A stretch of DNA of 64,000 nt from Magicicada septendecula (taxonomy: Eukaryota > Arthropoda > Insecta > Hemiptera > Cicadidae): contig CM068367.1 of the NCBI GenBank assembly GCA_034769895.1, positions 319,907,662 through 319,971,661 of the forward strand. The letters run 5' to 3'. The translations under genes were made by a program, and so were the position numbers. The notes beneath the pieces are model-generated. The model had not been told where the DNA came from. It did not search any database and worked only from the letters and a program-made list of their open reading frames with translations. Position 1 is the first letter of the stretch; the number at the start of each line of letters is the position of its first letter. Of the stretch, positions 1 to 11,738 are shown piece after piece.

Positions 1-1575
1 AAGAACCACTGATTCGATGAATAATTCCTTGACTCTCTCAAAATGCTGATCCATTTCCTTTGTCCATTTAAACGTGGTATTCTTTTTTAATAAGTTTAAC
101 AACGGTTGCGTCGCTTTGGCGTATTTATTGGTGAATCGGTTGTAAAAATTGGTTAAGCCCAGAAATCCTTTAAGTTGTTTTTGATTCTTTGGCTTCCGAA
201 ATTCCTGAATGGCTCTAATCTTATCTGGTGCGGCGGTAATACCCTCTGTTGTTAAGCGATATCCCAGGTAATCAATCTCTTTACGAAACAGCTGCGATTT
301 TTTAAAGTTGACAGTTAAATTAGCTTGTTTGATGTCACGTAATAATAATTTTAAGTGCCGTAGGTGCTCTTCCACGCTATCCGAGATACATAAGCAGTCA
401 TCTACATATAAGATCGTAAATGCCTTCACTTCTTCCGACAATACTCGGTCCAAACCACGTGTTAAACTTGCTAGGCTAGTCTTCAATCCGAACGGCGTCA
501 CTGTGTACCGATAGCACTTGCCTTCGTACAAAAACCCAGTAAAATCTCTACATTCCTGATGCAATGGGATTTGCCAAAATGAGCTACGGAGGTCAATTGT
601 GGACATGACTTTAATGTTACCACATGTTGCCAGTATCTCGTTAATTGGAATGGCTCCCTCATGGTCTGGAACTGTTACTGAATTCAGCTTACGGGCGTCC
701 AAACATAATCTAACCGTCTGGTCTTTCTTTACGACAGTAACCATAGGGTTGACGTATGGACTCTGAGCCCTTTCAATAACACCATGCGCCTCCATTTTCT
801 GGATTTCTGCCTTCACTGCTTCCTTGTATCTCATCGGAATCGGCCAACCTTTCTGACAGTAGGGTGTCCGATCGGTGACTTCGAATTTATGTTGATACGA
901 GTTAATCCTACCTGGCGTATCCCGGAATACCATTTTATTATCCATCAAAATATGCTTTAGCTCGCTCCGTTCAGCTTCGGTTATGTCTGTGATAGTTTGT
1001 ACCTTCTGTCCAATCAATTCTTCGTTCTCTTCATCGGCAGATGCGAGTTCTACTCGTAGTATCTCCGCTGTAGTTCCTTCCTGGTTTTGGTCTCCCTGAA
1101 CGATTAATCGTTTGTTGTTCAGGTCGATCACACACCCATTTTCTTCCAATAACCCTATGCCTAAGATACAATCTTTTATTAATTCTGGGACAACTACGAA
1201 GACACTATCGACTCTTAAACTTTCGATTTGGACAGTTAATAGGATTTGTTGTGTAACCCTTTTTGACTTATTGCCGGTTGCACCCTTAATTACGGTATTC
1301 GACAATTTTAACATTTCTAGATCACCCAATTCCTTTTTATTGTCTTTAAACCACTGTTCTGAGACAGCGTTTAATTGGCTCCCGGTGTCCAATAAGGCGC
1401 ATGTAGACACACCGTTCAACGAGACACTTACTTCCGGACATTTATTAACTTTACATATTATGTTGACATCATCATCATCCATTAAATCATCTCTTAAATC
1501 TAGAAAAGTAGTGTTAATATATTTACTAATATTACTTAAGTCTACTTCATATTTACAGAACTTAGCTAGTTTTTT
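1..1575 (-). CDS. pol: Ty3/gypsy pol, partial: protease and reverse transcriptase
   Basis: The minus strand is open from about 1575 to the window edge. An aspartic protease signature LLDTGS is encoded around 1378-1389, with ILGIGLL following as the usual second protease motif. The reverse transcriptase then shows SPYVNPMVTVVKK, RLCLDARKLN, FWQIPL, FTGFLYEGKCYRYTVTPFGLK and the catalytic YVDD box (397-408), followed by the FLGLTNFYNRF connection. This order is that of gypsy polymerases, which copy element RNA into DNA in cytoplasmic particles. RNase H and integrase would lie beyond position 1. Pol is in the -1 frame relative to gag and has no start of its own; it begins at a slippery site (separate entry). 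I saw no stop or frameshift in the visible part, in contrast to the damaged gag. Confidence is high for the family; activity is not implied. Confidence 0.93.
1566..1575 (-). promoter_or_regulatory. Putative -1 ribosomal frameshift site between gag and pol
   Basis: On the minus strand the last gag codons read through the heptamer A AAA AAC, directly followed by the gag stop TAG (1566-1568). This is the X XXY YYZ pattern used for -1 slippage by retroviruses and some LTR elements. The pol frame is exactly -1 and is open across this point. A downstream pseudoknot was not assessed. Confidence 0.65.
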
Positions 1576-3210
1576 GGCATAACGGTATTAACTTTGTTAC
1601 CGTTCGCACCGCTGGTCGATGGAATAGGTTCGTTCTCATTTTTAAACTTGTTTGTTCGTTTGGGGTAGTGAGAAGTAACTGGCCTACTTTCACTTTCATT
1701 TGCGCGCCCGTGCTCAGCTGGTCGCTCTCTCTCCTCTTCACCCCTCATCCATGATTTACGATCTCGCCGTCCGTCATAGTACCCTCGGCTCGCCTCTCTG
1801 GTGTCACTTCTCAGACTCATAAATTCTAACAAGACCTGCTCGAATTCATTGATTGTCACTACACCACGAGTAATTATCGCAACTCTTATTTCATGCGGAT
1901 AATGTTTAGTAATTTTTCTAATTAAATACTTATCAGGTATTGGCGGAATTAATTGTCGGTTTTCTAACAGTTTACGTTCTAAGTATTGGATCATGTTCAT
2001 CCCATTCTCGGCGTGATACCTTCCGAATTCCAGTTCATTGCGTACTCTCTCTTGGATGACGTCATTCCAATATTTACTTATAAATGCGTCAGTGAAGTCC
2101 ACAAAATTGTTAATGTTATCTTTTACTAACCTCCACCACACTGCTGCCTCTCCTTCAAGATGTCTTGCTATCCACTTGATGTTTCCGGCCTCTTGATAAT
2201 GTTCTCTGAATATTTCATTTAATAAATTCCATCGGGAAATCACCCGTGCCATTATATTTTATGTCCTTCACCTGTTCGTTTGTCATGCTCCGATTACATG
2301 GTGTATTGCTTATTGACCCTAGTTTAGTTCGTACTTCCTGTTGTATTTGTTGTAATTTAAGGTGTGTCTCGTCAGACTTGCTGTTGATTTTAGTTTCCAA
2401 CTCTTTCAGTTTTTCGACCTTTAATTCATTTATAGCTGCCGTGTTATCTGCACATCTTTGATTGTTTACACTTACTGTTTCAATAATTATGTCCAAATTA
2501 TTATTGTATTTTTCGTCAAGTTCTTTAATTTGTTGTTTTGTATTGGCACTAATTTCGGTACTAATCTTATCACAATTTTCTTCGATCTTATTATCAATAT
2601 CTACTCTGAACTCCTGGAGAACTTTTTGGTTATTTGCTCTTTCTTGATTGAGTTGCGTGAATACTTCGTTTCTTAGTTCCATATTTTATTTGTGCATCTG
2701 CTCTGATAATTGTTGCATTTGTTGTTTGTGTTGTGTCGCTTGTTGTGTTAGCTGTTGTGTTGTTTTTTCCGCCAGTTCTTTTATTTGTTCTTTTGTTTCT
2801 TTCGATTGTTGTTCAAGTCGTTGTGTTTGTTGTAATAGTTGTTCTTTTGTTTCTTTCGATTGTTGTTCAATTCGTTGTGTTTGTTGTACTAGTTGTTGGA
2901 GTATTGTACATATATCGGTGTCTTTGTTTTTCTCTGGTAATGTCTGATATACTGGTCTCTCTCTAACCTCTACTAGTGTTTCTTGTGTAATATGTTGTGT
3001 TTCTGCATTTTCTTCGTTCAGTCCCCGCGTCCTTGACTCTTCATTCCCCATTAAAATGTGTGCGATCGTCTGCGAATCTCCTAGATGATTGCTTAAATCG
3101 AAGTCCATTTCGTTACCGTGGGATGTTGTTTCTGTATTCATGTTATTGTTTTCTCCGTGCGTGTTGTTCTGTGTGTTAATGTTTTTCCTACTCTTACTCC
3201 GCGTAATCAT
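1566..3210 (-). pseudogene. gag: Ty3/gypsy gag, interrupted by one stop and one frameshift
   Basis: Three minus-strand segments make up a gag gene. The segment 2686-3210 starts MITRSKSRKN and ends in glutamine-rich coiled coil with a duplicated RIEQQSKETKEQ / RLEQQSKETKEQ unit. Segment 2215-2682 continues the coiled coil in the same frame after a TAA at 2686-2688. Segment 1566-2252 lies in another frame and carries the capsid-type region, with EGEAAVWWRLV and an F-F-KYW spacing typical of retrotransposon gag. The frame change near 2217 is explained by one extra T. No CCHC zinc knuckle is visible; the tail is rich in R, E and S. Gag normally forms the particle that packages RNA. The two lesions suggest a dead copy or assembly errors; the open pol next to it makes the latter worth considering. 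Confidence 0.85.
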
Positions 3211-3286
3211 ACAACTATATCTTATATTATCGTTATTCTTAATTCTATTTTATTCTTATTTTACTATTCTATTAGTGACTCAATAG

Positions 3287-3308
3287 TCCCACGTTCCGGG
3301 CGACAGAA
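3287..3308 (-). other. Putative primer binding site of the gypsy element
   Basis: Immediately inside the proposed LTR end, the minus strand reads TGTCGCCCGGAACGTGGGAC. It resembles retroviral tRNA-Lys primer sites but has a mismatch in the usual TGG start. Position between LTR and gag fits a primer site. A related sequence occurs at about 3783-3803 inside the proposed LTR, so the exact LTR boundary is uncertain. Confidence 0.4.
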
Positions 3309-4830
3309 TGTAATACACTTTTAAATAGGCCTTAATAAAAGTTCACGTTACTATTATACATACTACACTCGGCCTACGAGCATGTGAAAAGTAAGAGTTT
3401 ATCAAGCTAATTTACCCAATGACAATATTAATATTTATAACATACTAATTATCAGCAACAGAATGTAACAATTACTTTAGTGTACCGACTCTTAAAAATT
3501 ATCCCAGGGCGCCAGTAATAAATAAACACAATTTGACTGTTATTAATTAAGTTTTTAATAACTAATTTGTATTTACATATTACAAAATTTGTAGATCATT
3601 ACCTTTAATAAGTTTGCTATAAAATTGGTTTGTGCTTATTTCTTGGCTATGAATTCTTTGACTAATTGAGTCACCAAATATGAGTTACATACATTTAAAT
3701 TTAATAGACAATAGTACAATAAGTGTTCATTTTATTATTTACTTGCATGTTGAATCCACTCTGCGCCGCGATGTAATCAATTCCACACGTTCCAGGCGGG
3801 TCGCCGACGTTAATCGTTGAGCCCTTATCCTTGTTAGTTTTGCACTAATTTATACACTTGTTTCACAGGTATTAAACACCATTCACTTTGACAACTTAGT
3901 GATAACTACACATGTGCCGTATGCTAATACACTTGTTGAATACACAGTATATTCTTTTACAAAGCTAAGTGCGTCTAACACCAGATTAGTAACTGCTTAT
4001 TGATCGACCGTCCCGCACCATGACGTTTCACACATTTAAATCGCTATGTATTTCGACATTCAACGATTGATGCTGTGTTAAGTAAAACTTGGATATGTTA
4101 CCCGATTTTACTTATCTTCTCTAATTTCTCTGCACGTTATTCTTGTAAACGATTATTAAATGTTTATAATATGTAGCTTTCACAATACTTAATATCGCGT
4201 TACCGTGACTGACTTACGTGGCGATTGAAATATACTTAATCAAATTACTGAGAAATTATTATTGCAACTAATACGAGTCTAATATCTGTAATCTCTCCGT
4301 TGACTGCCCTAACTTCTTACACTCCGTATTTTTATATTTCGCTAAAACTACCCTCACTCACTATCGACAAACTACACGCCTATTGGTCTGACTTACCGCT
4401 AAATTCAAAACTACCCAATCTGTTTAACGGAACAGCCCGCGCAAAAAATGACGCTATCCGCTATTCGTCCACAAAATGCGTGTGAACACGTGGTATGAAA
4501 CTTCGCGTCACCTTCCATTTCACACATACGCTCTCTTTCTAAAATATAGCTCCCTTTTGTTAGGCGCACTTAACTTTTACAACCTTAGTAAATGTTTCTT
4601 ACACCCAAGCAAACAATACAGTTTTATGACGGTCCGACCCGTCCGTGACAAAATATAAATTCTTAGCCGACTTACTGGCGTCAACGCAAGGTCGTCTTTT
4701 GAATAGCTATCGCTCTTTACTACATATTTTAATGTTTTCTTACTTCTAAAGAAAACCACCGCTTTCTATAAATTTACATTTCTCCCTGGGTACCATATGA
4801 CTTTGTCCCCGTAAAATTGTTAAGAATACA
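3309..4830 (-). repeat. Putative 5' LTR of the minus-strand gypsy element
   Basis: This 1.5-kb AT-rich stretch lies upstream of gag in the element's own direction. It is bounded on the plus strand by TGTAATACAC at 3309 and by AAGAATACA at 4830, so both ends have the TG...CA form. The second LTR is outside the window, so neither the ends nor a target duplication can be confirmed. No coding sequence was recognised inside. Confidence 0.4.
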
Positions 4831-4849
4831 ATTTTCCGTGATAATCTCA

Positions 4850-5124
4850 ATGGCTTCACGAGACCAGTATCTTACCATTCAAGAAACTGAGCATATTATA
4901 AACGATAGTGATGGGGACAGTTGAGAAATTGTATTTAGTGATATATCAAATGTTACAAATCAGCAACAAGACGTAAAGTTTGTTACTCTAAAGCTCATGC
5001 TAGTGGATAAAAAGTGGGGTAAGAGACTCGAGACATGCCTTATAACTGTAAGGCATGTAACATTCCTCTTTGTGTGTCAGAGTGCTTCAAGGTGTTCCTT
5101 ACTAAATTGAATTATAAGGTGTAA
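4850..5124 (+). pseudogene. Internally deleted piggyBac transposase relic
   Basis: A start codon at 4850 opens a 24-codon reading frame, MASRDQYLTIQETEHIINDS, which looks like the acidic amino terminus of piggyBac-type transposases. After a TGA at 4922 and a frame change, the region 4976-5124 encodes VCYSKAHASG, then two in-frame stops, then NCKACNIPLCVSECF and LTKLNYKV before TAA. The CxxC...PLCxxxCF pattern is the cysteine-rich DNA-binding tail of piggyBac transposases. The catalytic DDD core, normally about 400 residues, is missing, so this is a MITE-like deletion derivative. TTAA-flanked ends were not clearly found, although a TTAA lies at about 4819. Confidence 0.6.
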
Positions 5125-5710
5125 TTTTTCCATTTTTATCAACTTTCTAAATTACTGTGAAGCATTAGTTAGTGTTGTAGACAAGTAAAAACATGGATTT
5201 ACAGACATATTTTATCAGTGCAATGTGAACGGTGATGTGTGTCTGCAAAATAAAAACACATTTCTAAAACATGGACTCATAAAAACAAAAATATAAAAAC
5301 TCTAAAACCATTGGCTGATTCTTACATATATTACATATAACATACCAAATTAAAGACAAAATTTGTCTCTTCAAATGATAAACACAGATAAAAGATAACT
5401 TGAACAATTGTAACTATTATTTTACTCTTGTTATTTTATTTACTTGTTTACAAAAATCAGCTGTGCTTGCGTATACTTTCAGACGCCATCTTTATAGTCA
5501 CCAACTGCACACTTACCTACCTTGGTCCAGGATTCATTTGAGCGAGTTAGAGAGAGAGAGAGCAGAATGGTTATTTGAAATAAATAATTAGTCTACTTAT
5601 TCTCAAATCAATCTAGTGTTTATTGACATACTGAAACAACATATATGTACGTAATTGCAACTTGACCCCTCCCTTTTACACATTACGAACTAAAATAATT
5701 ATATCATATA
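5125..5710. other. AT-rich intergenic DNA, no gene recognised
   Basis: No coding or RNA feature was recognised here. It may include the distal half of the piggyBac relic, but no matching terminal repeat was found. Confidence 0.5.
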
Positions 5711-7853
5711 CAGTAAACCCTCGATTTAACGGACTTCGGATTTAACAGACAGAATTTGACAGAAAAAAAAATTTTGAGACGAAAAAATCACGATTAAGTT
5801 TTTGAAGTCCATGGTTGTGATTTAAATTTGGCGGTAGTTCATAACCATAGCAACACATTTTCACTCTTGAATATTCGGCTATCTTCGTGATAATTCGTAT
5901 GCACGCGCGGTTCACATTCGTACAGCGTCGCATCAGTTTATTCAGAGAACGCAGCGTGTACACTACATGTGTTCCTATAGTACGAACCTTGCATGTGTTG
6001 AATAGAGAGTGTTAACGAGTTTATACTTGCATTGCTACAGCAAGGTCCATTACTTTATTAGTGAATTACAGCATAAGTATGTCTGGCATTAAGAAAAAAC
6101 GTGTGAACTTGAGTATAAAGCAAAAGCTTGAACTAATAAGTAAACTTGAAGGTGGCGCGTCTGTTGCACATGTCTGTGAACTGTACGGCGTAAAGAAACA
6201 AACCGTTTCAGACATTCGAAAGAATAAAGATAAACTTATTCAGTTTTCGCTAAAGTACAGTGGGATAGTTCGAACAATGAGGGAGAAAGAAAACACATTA
6301 AATTAGCCAAACACAAACAATTAGAGGATGCTGTGTACAAATGGTTTATTCAACAACGTTCTAGTGGCATCGTTGTTCATAGTGTGGAGTTGCGGGCTGC
6401 TGCTGATAAACTGGCAAAACATATGGGCATCCAGTTTCAGGTAAGTGATGGGTGGCTTTGGCGTTTTTGTAAACAGCATGGCATCGCAAATAGATCAACA
6501 TGTGGTGAAGCGCTGAGTGCAGACACTGAACAAGTTGAGCCTTTTCGTCAACATATAAAGGAAATGATCGAATCTGAGGGTCTCACTTTGTCTCAGGTCT
6601 ACAATGCTGATGAGACTAGTCTCTACTTTTGTGCTGTGCCTGAAAATACTCTGGCACACAAACATGAAACTAGCACACCAGGCCGTAAACTCAACAAGGA
6701 GCGGATTTCTGCCCTATTGTGTGCGAACGCTGATGGTTCGACTTACTCCAGTCATAGTCAGAAACGCAAAGAAACCCCATGCAATAAAGAACATAATGAA
6801 CCAGTTGCTAGTCATTTATGAAAGTTAAAAAAATGCTTGGTTTACCTCCAGTATTTTTTCAGACTGGTCGGGAACAGACTATGAAAATTCCATCGCATGC
6901 AGTGAAAGCCGTCTTACTACTGGACAATGCACCGGCCCATCGCAACTCCGAGAAGTTAGTTAGCAACGACGGAAAAATAAAATGCGTCTTCCTCCCTCCC
7001 AACACCACTTCAATTTTACAGCCAATGGACCAAGGAGTCATTGTTGCCTGCAAAAGGCTGTACAAGAAGAAGTTTCTTGAAGAGGTGATGGTTGTCTTGG
7101 AGGACGAACAAGACCATGAAAACGACACGAGAGGAGCTGGAACGCTGCAAAATCTGCGTGCATACAACATCAAGTCCGCCATCTTTAATTTTGCTGCCGC
7201 ATGGAAGGAGATGAAGAAACAACATTGGCTAATGGGTGGACACAGTTACTGAATGGGACTGAACCGGAGTACGATTTCAGAGGATTTGAAACATCCGATT
7301 TCTGCGAAACCGTAAAGAAGGCAGGTGAAGAAGTAAACGAGAATGACATAGAACAGTGGCTAAACTTGGACGAGGGTGATCCAGGCTACCAAATCCTGAG
7401 TCAGGAAGAGATCATGGAATCTGTTCTACACGATGATCAGGAAGATGGAGATGATGATGATGATGATGATGACGATAAAGAAACATCTGTTACAGGAGGT
7501 CTTAAATTATCAGCGATAAGAAACAGCATGGACGAAATTATTGCGTACATAGGGGAGTCTTCAGATCCGGAAGTGTGTGCTTACTATGATCATTTTAGAC
7601 AGTTTAGATCTTTAATAATAAAGAAGCAACATTCTGGTGGAAAACAACTGACTCTTATGCTTTTATCCAGCATAAATAAACAAAGGTATGTACATAAAAT
7701 ATTTGCATGATATTAATTGTATTAAAATTTCAAGTGTTATAGGCCTATTTTGATTTAAATATATCCTCAAAAACAAAATTCGCGATTTAACGGACTTTCG
7801 ATTTTATGGACACCCCTCAGCCCCAATTAGTCCTTTAAATTGAGGGTTTACTG
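5711..7853 (+). mobile_element. Tigger/pogo-type DNA transposon, full ends
   Basis: The element starts CAGTAAACCCTCGATTTAAC and ends with the inverted equivalent, TTGAGGGTTTACTG, with a TA on each side (5709-5710 and 7854-7855), the target duplication of Tc1/mariner-superfamily elements. The 2143-bp length and the transposase remains inside fit the Tigger branch of pogo. Subterminal repeats of the GATTTAACGGAC type are visible at both ends. Confidence 0.92.
6061..7710 (+). pseudogene. Tigger transposase, multiply frameshifted
   Basis: Four overlapping reading frames (6061-6306, 6333-6821, 6818-7252, 7201-7710) together cover a pogo/Tigger transposase. Order of parts: an amino-terminal helix-turn-helix of the psq type (KRVNLSIKQKLELISKLEGG), a CENP-B-type DNA-binding domain (VYKWFIQQRSSG, SDGWLWRFCKQHGI), then the DDE core with YNADETSLYF, LLLDNAPAH and ILQPMDQGVI. 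A long acidic tail includes a run of nine aspartates encoded by a GAT repeat near 7450-7473. Frame changes near 6299, 6745, 6820 and 7210 destroy the protein. The catalytic residues themselves are all still present. Translation would begin at about 6079 (MSGIKKKR) or 6061. Confidence 0.88.
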
Positions 7854-7995
7854 TATATGTATTTTAACTGTAAATTCACATTCTTTTTTCTTTTATGATT
7901 ACATGATTCAAAAATATAGTAAATTAACGAATGTTTAAACAAATATAAATTTAACTACCACAAACCAGCACTTCTCAGTTATTAATTACGTATAT

Positions 7996-7996
<1 letters not shown>

Positions 7997-8033
<37 letters not shown>
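7997..8033. repeat. (CA)n microsatellite
   Basis: About 18 CA units lie in the 247-bp spacer between the two Tigger elements. Confidence 0.95.
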
Positions 8034-8035
<2 letters not shown>

Positions 8036-8078
8036 TCAAACCGTACATATCTTTATGACCCCCCTTTTGAGCTCTTTT

Positions 8079-8100
8079 AATATATATATATATATATATA
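8079..8100. repeat. (TA)n microsatellite at a transposon insertion point
   Basis: About 11 TA units directly abut the left end of the second Tigger element, consistent with insertion into a TA run. Confidence 0.9.
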
Positions 8101-10434
8101 CAGTAGACTCTTGGCTATCCGATTCCCGACTATTCGACCTCCGGCCTATCCGACCCGCTGTACTCAAAAAAAAAAAAAAAAAAAAATTATTTTTTTAGTA
8201 CGGTACGTATGCAGTATTTCCGATCCGATTACTAGCGCCTTCAAACGTCATGTGAGCAATCCCGCCACGCGGGTGAAGGCGCTTACGCGTGAATCACCAG
8301 TTAACAATACAGTACGCCAATTGATTCATGTTGTGACAGGAAAGTTTCGTGTTCCTACTTGAGTGTGTAACAGGTGCATCAGTCAGTCTGTATCCAGAAG
8401 TCAGTCCGTGTGGTTCAGTCGTTCGTGGATTGTTAATTTGTTATAAAGTGTGTATACAGTATTGTTGGTGGCTTTTATTTTTAAGTGAAATATGGGTGAC
8501 AAACAAAAGAAAGTGGTAGTAACTTTGGAAGAAAAACTGCAAGCAATAACTGGAATGGATTCTGGTGAGTCGGTAAACAAAATTGCACTGGAGTTAGGAG
8601 TTGGAAAAACTACTGTGGGTGATTGGCGAAGAAATCTCGCAGAGATTGAAAAATGGTGTTCTAAGCAAGCAAGTGGCAGTGGCGTGAAAGTTAGAAAAAC
8701 TATGCAAAAAGGAAAACATGTGGAAGTTGAAGAGGCTTTATATCTGTGGTATGAAAATGTGAGGGGGAAAGGATTGACGGTTTCAGGCCCCTTGCTCCAA
8801 GAAAAAGCGATTCAGTTTAAAAAACAGATCGAAGGAGACGATGGTGAGTTTACTGCCAGTGACGGGTGGCTTGATCGCTGGAAGAAACGTTTTGGTGTTC
8901 GTCAGATGACGATTAGTGGTGAAGCATTGTCTGCTAATAAGGACGCTGTCCCTGACTTTAAAAAACACTTTTTTGACCTGCTTGATAAGGAAAATATTTC
9001 CGGAGAACAAGTGTACAACTGTGATGAGACGGGTTTGAATTACCGTCTAAAACACTAGCATCTAAACAGGAAAAGGCCACACCAGGGTTCAAGAAGAGCA
9101 AGGACCGCGTTACAGTTTTAGCTTGTAGTAACGCAACCGGAAACCACAAGTTGAGACTGACCTTGATTGGAAAATCTCGCAAGCCTAGGGCTTTTAAAAA
9201 TCTTAAAGATTTAAGTTCTTTGCCCCTGCATTATACCCATCAAAAAAAGGCGTGGATGAATAGAAAAATTTTCAAAAATTGGTTTGAACAGGAATTTGTG
9301 CCACAAGTTGAAAAACATTTAGCTGAAAACAATTTAACAAGGAAAGCAATCCTAGTTTTGGATAACGCTCCTTCACATCCAGCAAATGACCAATTAAAAG
9401 ATGGAGACATAAAAGCTTTGTTCTTGCCTGCAAATGTTACATCTATATGTCAGCCAATGGATCAGGGAGTGCTCCAAGCTTTGAAAAAGAAATATCGACG
9501 TAGGCTACTAAGCTATATCATCGCGACAATTGATAATACAGAAGTTGCGACAGCACTACAGTCAGTAGACATGCTTGACGTCATCAGATGGGTCCAAGGC
9601 ATGGGATGAAATTCCATCTTTAACACTTGTGCGATCGTGGAAAATTTTGCTGGATCACAGAGCCAGTGATAAGTGGGAAGAGGTAGAACAGCAATGTGAT
9701 GTGGAAAATGCAACTGATAACACTGCGCTTGTATTGCTGTTAGAAAAAGTTCCCGGATGTGAGGAAGCTTCATTGGAAGACATCACAGAATGGTTGGCAA
9801 AGGACGAAATCGAAGATATTGTAGCGATGGTATTAAATGAACAGCCGATTGAAGAGGAACAAGGTGATGAACCCTCTGATCATATAACCCACTCCGAAGG
9901 CCTGAAGGCGATTGAGACGGCAGTGGAATACATTGGCCAGCAAGAAGAAGCAACACCAGCAGACATCATATGTTTACGTAAGTGGAAGGATATAGTGGCG
10001 AGGAAAGAAGCAGGTCTCAATTACAGACTTTTTCAAACCTTAGACAATGTAAGTTTCACTTGTTCTTTCATTATACAGTACGTAGTTTTAGGTTATTATA
10101 ATTTGATTTATATTAACAACTAATTTGGTTGGAAGCTTTCATATAAATTAAAACTCATAGTAAAACTCATTCAACTTATTGTTAACTACACATTTTGTTT
10201 CGTCCTTCAAATAAAGGTTTTGTGAAAGATACTGTAGTTGCGAATTCTTATTTCATTTCTTTCTAATTCATTTATTACTGTACGTCATTTATAAGGACAA
10301 ACTGATATGATGTACGCATCCAAATAACAACAAGTACATTCAACGCAATAGGGTGGCGGTCATTGACTATCCGACTTTTTTGCTATCCGACCCGGCCGAC
10401 CGCCACGTTAGGTCGGATAGTTGAGAGTCTACTG
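8101..10434 (+). mobile_element. Second Tigger/pogo-type transposon, full ends
   Basis: The left end reads CAGTAGACTCTTGGCTATCC and the right end GGATAGTTGAGAGTCTACTG, an inverted pair, both flanked by TA. Subterminal copies of CTATCCGAC occur at both ends. At 2334 bp and with a different terminal sequence it belongs to a separate Tigger family from the neighbour at 5711. Confidence 0.92.
8492..10123 (+). pseudogene. Tigger transposase with two frameshifts
   Basis: The frame from 8492 (MGDKQKKVVVTLEEKLQAIT) carries a psq-type helix-turn-helix, a CENP-B-type domain (ALYLWYENVRGKG, SDGWLDRWKKRFG) and the first catalytic motif YNCDETGLNYR, then stops at 9056. A second frame (about 9060-9609) has AILVLDNAPSHP and SICQPMDQGVL, supplying the second and third acidic residues. 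A third frame (9575-10123) gives the conserved tail, including SLTLVRSWKILL and the acidic HSEGLKAIETAVEYI region. The two breaks, near 9050 and 9597, are each consistent with a small indel. All three catalytic aspartates remain, so this is a relatively young relic. The last about 30 codons of the third frame are probably untranslated element sequence. Confidence 0.9.
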
Positions 10435-11738
10435 TATATATATCGGTATTTTTAAATGGCCATTTCTTTTTTAATTTTGAGTTGCTTTACAATTTTGAAA
10501 TTTCTTTGTTTACTCTCCCCGAGATAGTACTTATCTGAAAATGTCCAGAAGACGTCACATTGTTCCACACACACTACATCGATTACTCCATGTATTTTAT
10601 TCACTGACTACACACGTTTTTATTTTAATCAAAATAACTGTTAATCCGATCTAATTAATGTTTTAATTTTTTTAATTCACATTTTACACTTTTTGGCGGT
10701 GGGAGCGCTCAAAATTCATCCGCGGATTTTATACGGCCGTACAGCACGAGAGTATGAATTCAACTGGGAAGACTGAAACTGGTCAAGAGTCTTAGCTGGA
10801 GGGGCGATGACGTGGTATCGTTTCTTTGTTTAATTTCTGTTACGTAGCCAGATTTTAAGGCGTTGTTGACCCCGACACACATTCCATCATTACATCATCA
10901 TGGGATGGGCTCGTGACGTCGTGTGGCCTGACTCAAAATGCATATAGTTCAAAGTTCATGTTGCTAAATATAGCAACAGCTGCTAGATCGACAACCTTGA
11001 CGCTAACTCGCGTACTGCTTTTTCGCCAATACAATTTACAAATAAAATGTTGATATTACCAATATGTCTCTGGACGGTAATATTTGTACCGTCACACAAT
11101 TTTTTTTACAGTAAAAATTACAAATAAGCCAAAAATATGCGGTCTTCTAGGGATATCCATGTCAGAGGAGGCTTGGTCTCGAATGTGTTAATATAGGCCA
11201 AGTATTTTTTTGTATGGGATTGGGTACGTTGGTTTTAGGTTTTGTTTATTTTATTTGGGGGGGGGGGATTAAACTAAATGAAACCTGCTTTCCTTATCTG
11301 ACTGCCTTATTCACATCACTTACTGTTAATATCAAGGCAGTGGTTACAAGAAAAAAAAAGAAATTTGTTTTCCAAAACAAAAGTGATAGCTGGAGATATT
11401 TCATCTAAAGATAAGGCCATTAATTCTTACTCTGTTCGTGATGTCACAAGTTGCTGATCAGTTTGATTGATAACTTGTGTTTTGCTGATCACACAGTTGT
11501 ATACACGAATGCAACACAAAATTTACACGTAAATAAATTTTAAATGTTAAGAAAAAATTAATATTTTTAGTATTTTTTTATTTAAAAAAATTTACATATG
11601 CAACTTTTTCACATGATGGTATTTATTCTTAATATAAAAACTGAAAAGTTATTCATAAGATGTTTATTTTATTTTTAATAATAAAATGTTTTATCAAACA
11701 CAAGTTACAGTTCAGCTTAATTTAATTGTGTGGTACAG
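10435..11738. other. Intronic or upstream DNA, no gene recognised
   Basis: The stretch has a (TA) tail after the Tigger end, a GC-richer patch at 10700-10930, and a short perfect hairpin TGTTGCTA-AA-TAGCAACA near 10959. Nothing coding was recognised. It ends at the splice acceptor of the first visible TSC2 exon. Confidence 0.5.

Noticed and set aside
2246..3324. Several plus-strand cysteine-, valine- and leucine-rich frames
   Set aside because: They are antisense shadows of the glutamine-rich gag coding on the minus strand.
3783..3803. Second primer-site-like sequence inside the proposed gypsy LTR
   Set aside because: Similar to the site at 3287-3308 but not bordered by an LTR end that I can define; kept only as a caution about the boundary.
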